NCBI RefSeq assembly: GCF_030732865.1
Contig: NZ_JASHKB010000021.1
Location: 1 to 64,000, forward strand
Length of the DNA: 64,000 bases
Source of the DNA: Roseitalea sp. MMSF_3546
GTDB lineage: Bacteria > Pseudomonadota > Alphaproteobacteria > Rhizobiales > Rhizobiaceae
Direction: 5' to 3'
Positions 54,517-63,123 of this stretch are shown piece by piece. A program made the position numbers and the translations under genes. How positions within the stretch are numbered: position 1 is the first letter of the stretch; the number at the start of each line of letters is the position of its first letter. The notes beneath the pieces are model-generated. The model was not told the DNA's origin. It saw only the letters and a list, made by a program, of their open reading frames with translations, and did no database searches.

Positions 54517-55473
54517 TCAGGCAGACCGGCGCGCTTGCGCCAGGAATGCCTCGGCCTCGGGCCGGCGCGGCGGCCGGCAGCCGGTGCGCGTGCAGGTCAT
54601 GGCGGCGGCGGCAAGGGCCAGATCGAGCGTGGCGCCGAGCGCCTGGGCCTCAAGGGTCGCCAGCGCGCCCGGCGCGGTCAGCCCGCGCGCGGCGAGATCG
54701 GCCAGAAGAAAGCCGGTGACGGTGTCGCCGGCGCCGACCGTGTCGGCGACCGTGACGCTGAAGCCGTCGCGCTCGACGGTTGCACCATGTGCGAAGGCCA
54801 CCGCGCCGTCGGCGCCGCGCGTGACGAGCACCAGGTCGGTGCCGCGGGCGAGCTGCGTGTGGGCGAAGTCGCTGGCCGAGATCCCCGGCGCGAGGCAATC
54901 GAGGTCCTCGGCGCTGACCTTGATGATGGCGGCGCGGTCGCACAGTCGGCGAAGCCGGGCGCGCCAGGCCTCGATGTCGGGCATCATGGCCGGCCGGGCA
55001 TTGGGGTCGAGGCACAGCCGGACGCGGCCCGCCGCCGCCTCGGCGAAGCGGGCGATGTTGTCGGCGCCGGGCTGGTCGATCAACGCGATCGAGCCGACAT
55101 GCAGCACGTCGTCCGGGCCGGGATCGAAACGCGCCGGGTCGGGGTCGATCAGGCTGGTGCCGCTGGCCTTGTTGAAGAAGGCGTAGCGCGCCTCGCCGTG
55201 GTCGAGCTCGACGAAAGCGAGCGTGGTCGGATCGGCGCCGCGGATCGCCGTCTGGGTGGCGACGCCATGGGCGGCAAGGTCGTCGGCCAGCCGGGTGCCG
55301 AACAGATCGGTCGAGATGGCGCCCAGGAAGGCGGCATCGCCGCCGGCGAGCGCGGCGGCCTTGGCGGCGTTGAAGGGCGAGCCGCCCGGGCGCGGGGCGA
55401 AGGCCGGTCCCTCCGGCGAGGTGACCGGGACGAAGTCGATCAGCGCTTCACCGAGAAACCAGAGCCTGGCCAT
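54517..55473 (-). CDS. PfkB-family kinase, fructokinase-like
   Basis: A 318-residue ribokinase-family enzyme beginning 'MARLWFLGEALIDFVPV' with 'RPGGSPFNAAKAAALAGGDA', both typical of bacterial fructokinases, and the catalytic 'DTVGAGDTVTGFLLADL'. It should phosphorylate a ketose with ATP. It is the first gene of a two-gene minus-strand unit with the SorC regulator and is divergent from an importer operon carrying a ketose 3-epimerase-like gene, which would deliver fructose to it. Confidence 0.84.
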   Translation of the reverse strand: MARLWFLGEALIDFVPVTSPEGPAFAPRPGGSPFNAAKAAALAGGDAAFLGAISTDLFGTRLADDLAAHGVATQTAIRGADPTTLAFVELDHGEARYAFFNKASGTSLIDPDPARFDPGPDDVLHVGSIALIDQPGADNIARFAEAAAGRVRLCLDPNARPAMMPDIEAWRARLRRLCDRAAIIKVSAEDLDCLAPGISASDFAHTQLARGTDLVLVTRGADGAVAFAHGATVERDGFSVTVADTVGAGDTVTGFLLADLAARGLTAPGALATLEAQALGATLDLALAAAAMTCTRTGCRPPRRPEAEAFLAQARRSA

Positions 55474-55625
55474 GGATCGCCTTGCCGTGCCGTTGCTGCC
55501 GCACGGTCTTCGACCGATCGGCCCGGCTTTGTCAAGCAAGGCCGGGCATTGTCCGTTGCGGATCCTTGCAGGTCCCGGCAGCGGGAGAGCGCTGGCCGGG
55601 CGGCTGTACGGACGCGTGCCGAAAA

Positions 55626-55642
55626 ATGTAGCATCGCTACAT
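55626..55642. promoter_or_regulatory. Operator-like dyad 1 (GTAGC/GCTAC)
   Basis: ATGTAGC-ATC-GCTACAT is a perfect 7-bp inverted repeat 153 bp upstream of the fructokinase-like start. It shares the pattern GTAGY-N3-RCTACAT with a second dyad at 55832-55846. The rest of the 429-bp gap (55474-55902) holds no recognisable gene. Confidence 0.6.
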
Positions 55643-55831
55643 CGGGAGTGATGCGTTGGCGCGTCGTTGGGCGCGGCGACCGGATGCGGCATCGAACCTC
55701 GAGGCCGGAAGCGCCCGCGCCGCAACGGCGCGGTAGCACTGCAACAGCCATTGCCGGTCGCCCATGTCTTGGGCATGAGCCGACGTGGCGCGGACAAAAG
55801 TCGTTGCGGCTAAATTTTTGTCGCGCCATGA

Positions 55832-55844
55832 GTAGTTTCACTAC
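55832..55844. promoter_or_regulatory. Operator-like dyad 2 (GTAGT/ACTAC)
   Basis: GTAGT-TTC-ACTAC matches dyad 1 in its GTAG/CTAC arms and 3-bp centre and is followed by the same CTACAT. It lies about 60 bp upstream of the first permease start. The dyad centres are 204 bp apart, one near each divergent promoter, a layout compatible with a SorC-type regulator binding both and looping the DNA. Confidence 0.6.
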
Positions 55845-55902
55845 ATTTTTGCCTTGATCGTTCGTGGAACTCGCTGCATTGTCCGGGCAAGGGAGGAGCT
55901 CG

Positions 55903-56790
55903 ATGCAGGCAGCGCCGAACCGCGGCGACGCGGTGAAATACGCGTTCATCTGGCCGGCGTTTCTGATCGTTCTGGTCGTCACGCTGTTCCCGCTGATCTA
56001 TGCGCTGACGGTGTCCTTCCAGGCCGTGCGGGTGGTGCCGCCGCTGCCGCCGCGCTTCGTCGGGTTCGAGAACTACGAGACGATCCTGTCCTCGGCCCGG
56101 TTCTGGGGCTCGATGTGGACGACCACGATCATCGTGGTGGTCTCGGTCGTCTTCCAGTACGTTCTGGGCTTCGCGCTGGCGCTGGCGCTGCACCACAATG
56201 TGCGCGGCGCCGACCTCTACCGGGTCACCTTCCTGTTGCCGATGTTCCTGGCGCCGGTCTGCGTGGCGCTGATCGCGCGCATGATCTTCCATCCCTATCT
56301 GGGGCCGGTCAACGACGCGCTCGACGCGATGGGCTTTGACTACGTGCCGTTCCTGACCGAGGCCTGGCTTGCCATCGGCGTGCTGATCGTCGTCGAGACC
56401 TGGCAGTGGACGCCGTTTGTCATGCTGCTCATGCTGGCCGGGCTGCAGAGCCTGCCCGAGGAGGTGTTCGAGGCGGCGCGCGTCGACAACGTGCCGGCGT
56501 GGCGGCGGTTCGTCGACATCACCTTCCCAATGCTGCTGCCGCTGTCGGTGGCGGTGATCTTCATCCGCCTGATCGAGGGCTTCAAGGTCATCGACACGGT
56601 GTTCGTGCTGACCGGCGGCGGGCCGGGCACGGCCACCGAGACGCTCACGCTCTTTGCCTACAATGAAGGCTTCAAGAAGTTCAATCTCGGCCTGACCTCG
56701 GCGCTCAGCTTCACTTTCCTGATCGTCGTCATCGTTTCGGGCACGGTCTATCTCCTGCTCGCCCAGCGCCTGCTCAGGAGATATGCGTGA
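55903..56790 (+). CDS. Sugar/polyol ABC transporter permease 1
   Basis: The 295-residue MalF-type permease has a first span 'FLIVLVVTLFPLIYALTV', 'YRVTFLLPMFLAPVCVALI' and the EAA loop 'EAARVDNVPAWRRFVDITFP'. The ATG at 55903 follows GGGAGGAG. Unusually, this operon begins with permeases and the binding-protein gene comes third. Its stop overlaps the next start. Confidence 0.87.
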   Translation: MQAAPNRGDAVKYAFIWPAFLIVLVVTLFPLIYALTVSFQAVRVVPPLPPRFVGFENYETILSSARFWGSMWTTTIIVVVSVVFQYVLGFALALALHHNVRGADLYRVTFLLPMFLAPVCVALIARMIFHPYLGPVNDALDAMGFDYVPFLTEAWLAIGVLIVVETWQWTPFVMLLMLAGLQSLPEEVFEAARVDNVPAWRRFVDITFPMLLPLSVAVIFIRLIEGFKVIDTVFVLTGGGPGTATETLTLFAYNEGFKKFNLGLTSALSFTFLIVVIVSGTVYLLLAQRLLRRYA

Positions 56791-57806
56791 TGGCCGAGCA
56801 AGGCTGGAAGCGCATCGGCGTCGGGCTGACGCTGGTGTGGTTCTTCATCTGCGTCTTTCCGCTCTATTTCGTCTTCGTGACAGCGTTCAAGCCGCCCATC
56901 GCGGTCAGCCAGGGGCCGACATACATTCCGTTCGTCGACTTCCAGCCGACGCTGCAGGCGTTCCGCGACGCGTTTTCGGGCCTGCGCGGGGACTTTTACG
57001 GTCCCATCGTCTCCTCGCTGTCGATCTCGTTCGTCGCCACCGTGCTGTCGGTGTTTCTGGGCACGATGGCCGCCTATGCGCTGGTGCGCTTCGAGTTCCG
57101 GGTGAAGCTGCTTGCGGGCATCGCGTTCGCCGTGGTGTCGATCGGCGGTTTCGTGCTTCTGGAAGGGGTGCTGGCGATGAGCGTGCCGACAGCGCTCGGC
57201 ATCGTGCTGGTCGCCTCGCTCGTGGTCTCGATGGCCGCCAATCGCCTGCCCCTGCCCGGGCCGGCCCTGGGCAATCGCGACATCACCTTCTGGTTCGTCT
57301 CCCAGCGCATCTTTCCGCCGATCGTGGCGGCGTTCGCACTGTTCCTGCTGTATGCCGAACTCGGCCGTGCCGGGCTGCCGCTGCTCGACACCTTCGCCGG
57401 CATGGTGCTCGCCTATATCGCCTTCGGCCTGCCGTTCGCGGTCTGGCTGATGCGCGATTTCCTCGAGGCCGTGCCGATCGAGGTCGAGGAGGCCGCGCTC
57501 GTCGACGATATCGGCCGCATGCGCATATTCTTCCAGATCGTCCTGCCCATGGCGCGGCCGGGGCTGATCGCCACCTCCATGGTGGTGCTCGCCTTCATCT
57601 GGAACGAGTTCCTGTTCGCCCTGCTGCTGACCTCGGGTCAGTGGCAGACGCTGCCCATCCTTCTCGCCGGTCAGAATTCGAGCCGGGGCGATGAATGGTG
57701 GGCGATCGCCGTCGCGACGCTGGTGACGATCATTCCGATGATCATCGTCGCGACGATCCTGGGCCGGATGATGCGATCCGGCCTGCTGTCCGGTTCGATC
57801 AAATAG
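56790..57806 (+). CDS. Sugar/polyol ABC transporter permease 2 with inserted membrane segment
   Basis: A 338-residue MalG-type permease, about 60 residues longer than its relatives. The extra length is at residues 107-161, between 'AAYALVRFEFR' and 'DITFWFVSQRIFPPIVA', and contains two hydrophobic stretches ('FAVVSIGGFVLLEGVLAM' and 'ALGIVLVASLVVSMAA'). The EAA loop is degenerate but present ('EEAALVDDIGRMRIFFQIVL'). ATG 56790 lies on the last base of the upstream stop; a GTG three bases earlier is an alternative start. Confidence 0.86.
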   Translation: MAEQGWKRIGVGLTLVWFFICVFPLYFVFVTAFKPPIAVSQGPTYIPFVDFQPTLQAFRDAFSGLRGDFYGPIVSSLSISFVATVLSVFLGTMAAYALVRFEFRVKLLAGIAFAVVSIGGFVLLEGVLAMSVPTALGIVLVASLVVSMAANRLPLPGPALGNRDITFWFVSQRIFPPIVAAFALFLLYAELGRAGLPLLDTFAGMVLAYIAFGLPFAVWLMRDFLEAVPIEVEEAALVDDIGRMRIFFQIVLPMARPGLIATSMVVLAFIWNEFLFALLLTSGQWQTLPILLAGQNSSRGDEWWAIAVATLVTIIPMIIVATILGRMMRSGLLSGSIK

Positions 57807-57828
57807 TCTCTACCAAGGGAGGATCACC

Positions 57829-59268
57829 ATGAAGAGACTTCTACTGGCTGCGGCCCTGACGCCTCTGGCTGCTGGCACCGCGCTTGCGTGCGAGCCCGAC
57901 TTCACGGGCGTCACGCTCACCGTCTCCACCCAGAACGGACCGTTCGTCGCCTCGGCGATGGCCATGGCCGGTCAGGCCTGGGAGGAAAAGACATGTGGCA
58001 CTGTGAACGTGGTGGAGTTCCCGTTCGGCGAACTCTATCCGAAGTTCCTGACCGCCATGTCCCAGCAGACCGGCGATTTCGACGTGATCGGCTTCACGCC
58101 GGCCTGGCTGCCGGACTTCGCCCCCTATCTGTCGACCATGCCCGAAAGCCTGCGCGAGGGCTCGGACTGGGAGGACATCCACCCCGTCTTCCGCGAGCGG
58201 CTCATGGTGTGGAACGACGAGGTGAAGTCGGCCACCATGGATGGCGACATGCACATGCTGAACCTGCGCGCCGACCTGATGCAGGATCCCGACGAGATGG
58301 CCGCCTTCGAGGAGCAATACGGCTATCCGCTCGCCGCGCCGGCGACCTGGGACCAGTATTACGACATCGCCGAGTTCTTCCACCGGCCCGATGAGGGTCT
58401 TTACGGCACCGCCGAGGCCTTCCGCCGCGGCGGCCAGCAGTTCTGGTACTTCTTCAGCCATGCGGCGAGCTACACCAACCATCCCGACAATCCCGGCTCG
58501 ATGTTCTTCGACCCCGAGACCATGGATGCGCAGGTCAACAATCCGGGCTGGGTGCGCGCGCTGGAGGACTACAAGCGCTCGGTCGAGTTCAACCCGCCGG
58601 GCGCGCTCAACAACGGCTCGGGCGATGTGCGCCCGCTCTATGCCGGCGGCACCGTGGCCATGAACATCGACTGGGCCGATTCGGGCGTGCTCGGCGCCAC
58701 CGAAGGCTCCATCGCCGGCAATGTGCGCACCGCCATGCTGCCGGGTTCGACCGAGATCTGGAACCACAAGACGGGCGAGTGGGACAGCTTCGACGAGCCA
58801 GTCGCCTCGCCGTTCCTGGCCTTCGGCGGCTGGCAGGCGGGCGTGCCGGCCGACAGCCGCAACCAGGAAGCGGCCTGGGACTATGTGGCGACGCTGACCA
58901 GCCCCGAACAGTCGGGCATCGCCATCGTCACCGCCAATACCGGCATCAACCCCTATCGCTTCAGCCATTACGAGAACATCGATAACTGGCTGGAGATCTT
59001 CACCCGCGAGGAGGCCGAGAGCTATCTTTCGGCGCAGCGCGCCTCGCTCGATGCGCCCAATGTCGCGCTTGACCTGCGTCTGCCGGGCTTCTTCTCCTAT
59101 ACCGAGGTGCTGGAGATCGAGCTGTCCAAGGCGCTGGCCGGCGATGTGACGCCGCAGGAGGCGCTCGACACGATCGCCCAGGAGTGGGACAAGCTGACCG
59201 ACGAGTTCGGCCGCGAAACCCAGCTCGCCGCCTATCGCGCCTCGGTGGGCCTGCCGCCGCTCGAATAG
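57829..59268 (+). CDS. Sugar/polyol ABC transporter substrate-binding protein
   Basis: The 479-residue periplasmic protein has a signal peptide cleaved around 'GTALA' and a mature start 'CEPDFTGVTLTVSTQNGPFV'. It is longer than usual sugar binders. A Cys at the mature N-terminus and another in 'EEKTCGTVNV' could form a disulfide; no lipobox spacing is obvious. 'MSQQTGDFDVIGFTPAWLPD' and 'AGGTVAMNIDWADSG' are typical of SBP_bac_1 binders. It follows the permeases with a GGGAGGA site and precedes a stable stem-loop before the ATPase gene. Confidence 0.87.
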   Translation: MKRLLLAAALTPLAAGTALACEPDFTGVTLTVSTQNGPFVASAMAMAGQAWEEKTCGTVNVVEFPFGELYPKFLTAMSQQTGDFDVIGFTPAWLPDFAPYLSTMPESLREGSDWEDIHPVFRERLMVWNDEVKSATMDGDMHMLNLRADLMQDPDEMAAFEEQYGYPLAAPATWDQYYDIAEFFHRPDEGLYGTAEAFRRGGQQFWYFFSHAASYTNHPDNPGSMFFDPETMDAQVNNPGWVRALEDYKRSVEFNPPGALNNGSGDVRPLYAGGTVAMNIDWADSGVLGATEGSIAGNVRTAMLPGSTEIWNHKTGEWDSFDEPVASPFLAFGGWQAGVPADSRNQEAAWDYVATLTSPEQSGIAIVTANTGINPYRFSHYENIDNWLEIFTREEAESYLSAQRASLDAPNVALDLRLPGFFSYTEVLEIELSKALAGDVTPQEALDTIAQEWDKLTDEFGRETQLAAYRASVGLPPLE

Positions 59269-59296
59269 GCCGGCGCGCAACGACCCAAGTCACGAC

Positions 59297-59319
59297 CCCG
59301 GGGCCCGCGCGGCCCCGGG
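59297..59319 (+). repeat. GC-rich stem-loop between binding-protein and ATPase genes
   Basis: CCCGGGGCC (59297-59305) pairs perfectly with GGCCCCGGG (59311-59319) around a 5-base loop, 28 bases after the binding-protein stop. No T-run follows. Such hairpins often protect the 3' end of binding-protein mRNA and lower expression of the downstream ATPase. Confidence 0.6.
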
Positions 59320-59344
59320 ACTTTCATGCCGGAGCGATTTCTCT

Positions 59345-60406
59345 TTGTCCCATATTCGATTTGCCCAGGTCACCAAGGCATTCGGGGAGGTGACCGTCAT
59401 TCCGCCGCTCGATCTCGCTATCGAGCAGGGCGAATTCATGGTGCTGGTCGGTCCCTCCGGCTGCGGCAAGACGACGACGCTGCGCATGCTGGCCGGGCTG
59501 GAGGCGGTGACCTCAGGCACGATCGCCATCGCCGGACGCGACGTCACCCATGCGCGGCCGGGCGAACGCGACTGCGCCATGGTGTTCCAGAACTATGCGC
59601 TCTATCCGCACATGTCCGTGCGCGACAACATCGCCTATGCGATGCGCGTGCACGGCGTCGACCGGGCCACCATCGACCGCAAGGTGGCCGATGCGGCCGA
59701 ACTCCTGGGACTGACGGGTTTTCTCGACCGCAAGCCCAAGAACCTGTCGGGCGGCCAGCGCCAGCGGGTCGCCATCGGCCGGGCTCTGGTGCGCGATCCG
59801 CAGGCCTTTCTCTTCGACGAGCCGCTGTCCAATCTCGACGCGAAGCTCCGCGTCGAGATGCGCACCGAGATCAAGCTGCTGCAGCGCCGGCTCGGCACGA
59901 CCACGGTCTATGTCACGCACGACCAGGTGGAGGCGATGACCATGGCCGATCGGGTCGTGGTGATGAATGGCGGCATCATCGAGCAGGCCGCCGACCCGAT
60001 CACGCTCTACGAGCAGCCGGCCAACCGGTTCGTCGCCAATTTCATCGGCTCGCCCGCGATGAACTTTCTCGACGCGACCATAGACGGCGGGTCGGTGCAT
60101 CTTGGCGACCAGACCCTGGAACTGGCGCCGCAGGACGAAACGAGGCTCGGCAATCGCGGCGCGGTCACATTCGGCATCCGGCCCGAGCACATGCGCCATT
60201 CGGCCCATCAGGCCGAACTGACCTTCAGACCTGACGTCATCGAGCCGCTGGGCGCGCATACGCTGCTGATCGGGCATCTGAACGGCGCCGCGCTGATCGC
60301 TCAGGTCGATCCACGCTTCCCGGTGAGCGTGGGCGAGAACTGCACCGTGCCGGTGGACATGACCCAGGCGCATTTCTTCGATCCACAGACCGGCGCACGG
60401 CTCTAG
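59345..60406 (+). CDS. Sugar/polyol ABC transporter ATPase
   Basis: A 353-residue MalK/UgpC-type ATPase with Walker A 'GPSGCGKTT', Q-loop 'MVFQNYALYPHM', signature 'LSGGQRQR', Walker B '[12 protein letters not shown]', H-loop '[14 protein letters not shown]' and a TOBE domain ('FGIRPEHMR'). The start is TTG at 59345 with GGAG upstream; it gives the family N-terminus (MSHIRFAQVTKAFG) and no in-frame ATG is nearby. The rare start and the preceding hairpin should both keep its level low relative to the binding protein. Confidence 0.9.
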   Translation: MSHIRFAQVTKAFGEVTVIPPLDLAIEQGEFMVLVGPSGCGKTTTLRMLAGLEAVTSGTIAIAGRDVTHARPGERDCAMVFQNYALYPHMSVRDNIAYAMRVHGVDRATIDRKVADAAELLGLTGFLDRKPKNLSGGQRQRVAIGRALVRDPQAFLFDEPLSNLDAKLRVEMRTEIKLLQRRLGTTTVYVTHDQVEAMTMADRVVVMNGGIIEQAADPITLYEQPANRFVANFIGSPAMNFLDATIDGGSVHLGDQTLELAPQDETRLGNRGAVTFGIRPEHMRHSAHQAELTFRPDVIEPLGAHTLLIGHLNGAALIAQVDPRFPVSVGENCTVPVDMTQAHFFDPQTGARL

Positions 60407-60445
60407 ACGGGTTCGCGCCGGCGCCGGCCGCAAGGGGGAGGACAC

Positions 60446-61312
60446 ATGAAGGGATTCGGCATCCATTCGAGCATCTGGACGATGCGCTGGACGCAGGATG
60501 CGGCCGAGCACGCGGTGGCCGAGGCCGTCCGGTGCGGGTTCGACTTCGTCGAGGTCGCGCTGCTCGACCCGTCCGTCGTCGATGCCGCCCACAGCCGCAA
60601 ACTGTTCGAGCGCGCCGGTGTGCGCGCGGTGTGTTCGCTCGGCCTGCCCGAGCCGGCCTGGCCCTCGCGCGACCCCGAGGCAGGCATCGCCTTCCTGAAG
60701 AGCGCGCTCGACACCGCCGCCGCCATGGGCGCGGACGCGCTGTCGGGCGTCACCTATGGCGGGATCGGCGAGCGCAGCGGCGCCCCGCCCACCGAGGCCG
60801 AGCTCGACAATGTCGCCCGATGCCTCGAGGCCGCCGCGCGCCATGCGCGCGGGCGTGGCATCGCCTTCGGCATCGAGCCGGTCAACCGCTATGAAAGCCA
60901 TCTGCTGAACACCGGCGCGCAAGCGGTGGCGATGATCGAGCGCATCGGAAGCCCGGACATCTTCGTGCACCTCGACACCTATCACATGAACATCGAGGAA
61001 AAGGGCGCGGCCAACGGCATTCTCGCCGCGCGCGAGCATCTGCGCTACATCCATTTGAGCGAATCCGACCGCGGCACGCCGGGCAGCGGCACCTGCGACT
61101 GGGACGAGATCTTCGCCGCGCTCGCCGCGATCGGGTTCGATGGCGGACTGGCGATGGAAAGCTTCATCAACATGCCGCCGGAGATCGCCTTCGGCCTGTC
61201 GGTCTGGCGGCCGGTCGCCGAGAGCACCGACGCGGTGATCGGCCAGGGGCTGCCCTTCCTGCGCAACAAGGCCCGGCAATACGGCCTGGCGACCGGCCGC
61301 GCGCCGGGCTGA
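60446..61312 (+). CDS. Ketose 3-epimerase-like protein (D-tagatose/D-allulose 3-epimerase family)
   Basis: The 288-residue TIM-barrel protein of the xylose-isomerase-like family carries the metal-site and catalytic segments of D-tagatose 3-epimerases: Glu in 'GIEPVNRYESHLLN', Asp in 'HLDTYHMNIEEK', 'SESDRGTPGSGTCDWDEI' and the second Glu in 'LAMESF'. These enzymes interconvert ketoses at C3, for example D-allulose and D-fructose, using Mn2+ or Co2+. It follows the ATPase by 39 bases behind GGGGGAGG. With the fructokinase-like gene it gives a route from a rare ketohexose to fructose phosphate. Confidence 0.86.
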   Translation: MKGFGIHSSIWTMRWTQDAAEHAVAEAVRCGFDFVEVALLDPSVVDAAHSRKLFERAGVRAVCSLGLPEPAWPSRDPEAGIAFLKSALDTAAAMGADALSGVTYGGIGERSGAPPTEAELDNVARCLEAAARHARGRGIAFGIEPVNRYESHLLNTGAQAVAMIERIGSPDIFVHLDTYHMNIEEKGAANGILAAREHLRYIHLSESDRGTPGSGTCDWDEIFAALAAIGFDGGLAMESFINMPPEIAFGLSVWRPVAESTDAVIGQGLPFLRNKARQYGLATGRAPG

Positions 61313-61321
61313 CGCGATCGA

Positions 61322-62212
61322 TCAGAACGCCGAGGTCTTGCGCGCGTGGCTCAGATGGCGCTTCATCCGCGCCAGCCGCTCGCTGTGAGCCGGCCCCAGG
61401 CGCCGCGCCACCAGCGTCGAGACGATGTCGACCACGACGAGCGCGGCGATGCGCGATGTCGTCGGCGTGAACAGGTCGGTGTTGTCGAGCGTCTCGACAT
61501 TGAGCACCGCATCGGCATGGTTGATCAGCGGCGTCGTCGGCGCCCCGGTGATCGCGATGACCCCGGCGCCCTGCTCTCGGGCCAGGCGCGCCACCTCGAT
61601 GATCGCCAGCGTGGCGCCGGTGTTGGAGATGGCGACCGCCACCGTGCCCGGGCCCATCATGGTCGCGGCCATGAGTTGCTGGTGGGCATCGAGCGTGGCG
61701 TTGCAGGGAATGCCGAACAGCGGGAATCGCTGCTGGGCGTCCTGGGCGACGATGGCCGAGGCGCCGAAGCCGAACAGCTCCATCGATCTGGCCTGGACGA
61801 TGATGTCGACCGCCGCATTGACCTGCGCCATGTCGAGCCGGTTGCGGGTCCAGTCGAGCGAGGTCATGGTGTAGTCGAAGATCTTGGCGGCGACCGCCTC
61901 GGGATCGTCCTCGTCGCTGATCGCCGAATGGGTCGCCGGCGTGCCGAAGGCCAGGCTCCGGGCGAGCCTGAGCTTGAAGTCCTGAAAACCCTCGCAGCCG
62001 ACCGAATTGCAGAACCGGATGACAGTTGGTTGACTGACTCCGGCAATGGCGGCCGTCTCGGCGACGGTCGCGTTGAGCACCCGCTCGGGTTCGGCGAGCA
62101 CGATATTGGCGACCTTGCGGTCGGATTTGCGCAGGTCGTCGCGCAGCCGCCGCACGGTCTCCAGGACATTGCCGTTCACCGTGGGCTCGCGTTCGGGGCG
62201 CATGATGGTCAT
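61322..62212 (-). CDS. RpiR-family transcriptional regulator
   Basis: A 296-residue regulator with an N-terminal RpiR helix-turn-helix ('LRKSDRKVANIVLAEPERVL', 'IAGVSQPTVIRFCNSVGCEG') and a C-terminal SIS sugar-phosphate-binding domain ('SMELFGFGASAIVAQDAQQR', 'AVAISNTGATLAIIEVARLA', 'VIAITGAPTTPL'). The ATG at 62212 overlaps the stop of the metallo-hydrolase gene by 4 bases, so it is last in that operon. It converges on the epimerase gene with 9 bases between stops and belongs to the operon on its own strand. Confidence 0.89.
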   Translation of the reverse strand: MTIMRPEREPTVNGNVLETVRRLRDDLRKSDRKVANIVLAEPERVLNATVAETAAIAGVSQPTVIRFCNSVGCEGFQDFKLRLARSLAFGTPATHSAISDEDDPEAVAAKIFDYTMTSLDWTRNRLDMAQVNAAVDIIVQARSMELFGFGASAIVAQDAQQRFPLFGIPCNATLDAHQQLMAATMMGPGTVAVAISNTGATLAIIEVARLAREQGAGVIAITGAPTTPLINHADAVLNVETLDNTDLFTPTTSRIAALVVVDIVSTLVARRLGPAHSERLARMKRHLSHARKTSAF

Positions 62213-63123
62213 CGACCGGCTCCCGTCCGGCCAGGGGCGGATCGGCCGAGCCGATACACCATCGCGACACGCGCCGGAACCGCATGCACGGCGTCGGCCT
62301 TGCGCGCCGCCGCTTCGATCTCGCCCCTGGGTACGGTGTTGAAGGCGAACATGCCGAAGTGGTGGGCGATCATGGCGGGAATGCCGGCATGGGTGCACAG
62401 CGCGATGGCCTCGTCGACGCGCATATTGCCCGGTATGCCGCCGGCACGGCGGGCCGCGTCGCGGCCATTGACGGGCAGCAGCGCGAGATCGGCGCCAAGG
62501 GCGGCGACCTCCTCGATTTGTCCGTCGAATGGCACCGTGTCGCCGGAATGCACGATGGTCGGCCCGCCGGCGAACGCCATGCCGTAGCCGAGGAACAGGT
62601 GCCGGCCGTCCGCGTCGCGCTCCATGGTCTCGTGTGCGGCGCGCGTCGCCGTCACCCGCAAGCCTGGCAGGAGGGCGGCGGTCTCGCCCGCGTCGATGCC
62701 GATCAACCGGCTTGCGGCAATGCCGGCCCGTTCGAGCGCGGGGGCGCGCGCCGACGCCGGCGCGACCAGCACTGCATGCGGATTGGCGGCAAGCATCGGC
62801 CCAAGCGTCTGCGGGTCCATGTGGTCGGTGTGGGCGTGCGTTGCCAGCACCGCGTCGATATGGCCGATGGCGTCCGGCAGGACGGGCGTCGGCATCATCC
62901 GGCGGTGGTCGAAGCGTCGGCCGCGATATTTCTCGGCGAGCGAATCCGACAGGTAGGGATCGATGACGATGCGGCGGCCTTTCGCCTCGATCACGAAGCC
63001 GGCCTGGCCGAGCCAGAACAGGCGGCAGGCGTCGCCCGGCGATTGCGCGAGAACCGCGGCGAGCGGCCGGTCAAGGGCGTGCTCGGCGAGCCGCGTCGAC
63101 CGGTCGCGCGCGGCAACGCTCAT
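62209..63123 (-). CDS. Metallo-beta-lactamase-fold hydrolase (UlaG-like)
   Basis: The 304-residue protein has the MBL metal-binding signature 'THAHTDHMDP' (residues about 95-104), 'GQAGFVIEAKGRRIVIDPYL' before it, 'HSGDTVPFDG' and 'AHHFGMFAFNT' after it. The layout resembles L-ascorbate-6-phosphate lactonase UlaG, which opens a phosphorylated lactone. It lies between an AroE-like gene and an RpiR regulator with overlaps on both sides, so a lactone or sugar-acid pathway is likely. Exact substrate unknown. Confidence 0.83.
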   Translation of the reverse strand: MSVAARDRSTRLAEHALDRPLAAVLAQSPGDACRLFWLGQAGFVIEAKGRRIVIDPYLSDSLAEKYRGRRFDHRRMMPTPVLPDAIGHIDAVLATHAHTDHMDPQTLGPMLAANPHAVLVAPASARAPALERAGIAASRLIGIDAGETAALLPGLRVTATRAAHETMERDADGRHLFLGYGMAFAGGPTIVHSGDTVPFDGQIEEVAALGADLALLPVNGRDAARRAGGIPGNMRVDEAIALCTHAGIPAMIAHHFGMFAFNTVPRGEIEAAARKADAVHAVPARVAMVYRLGRSAPGRTGAGR

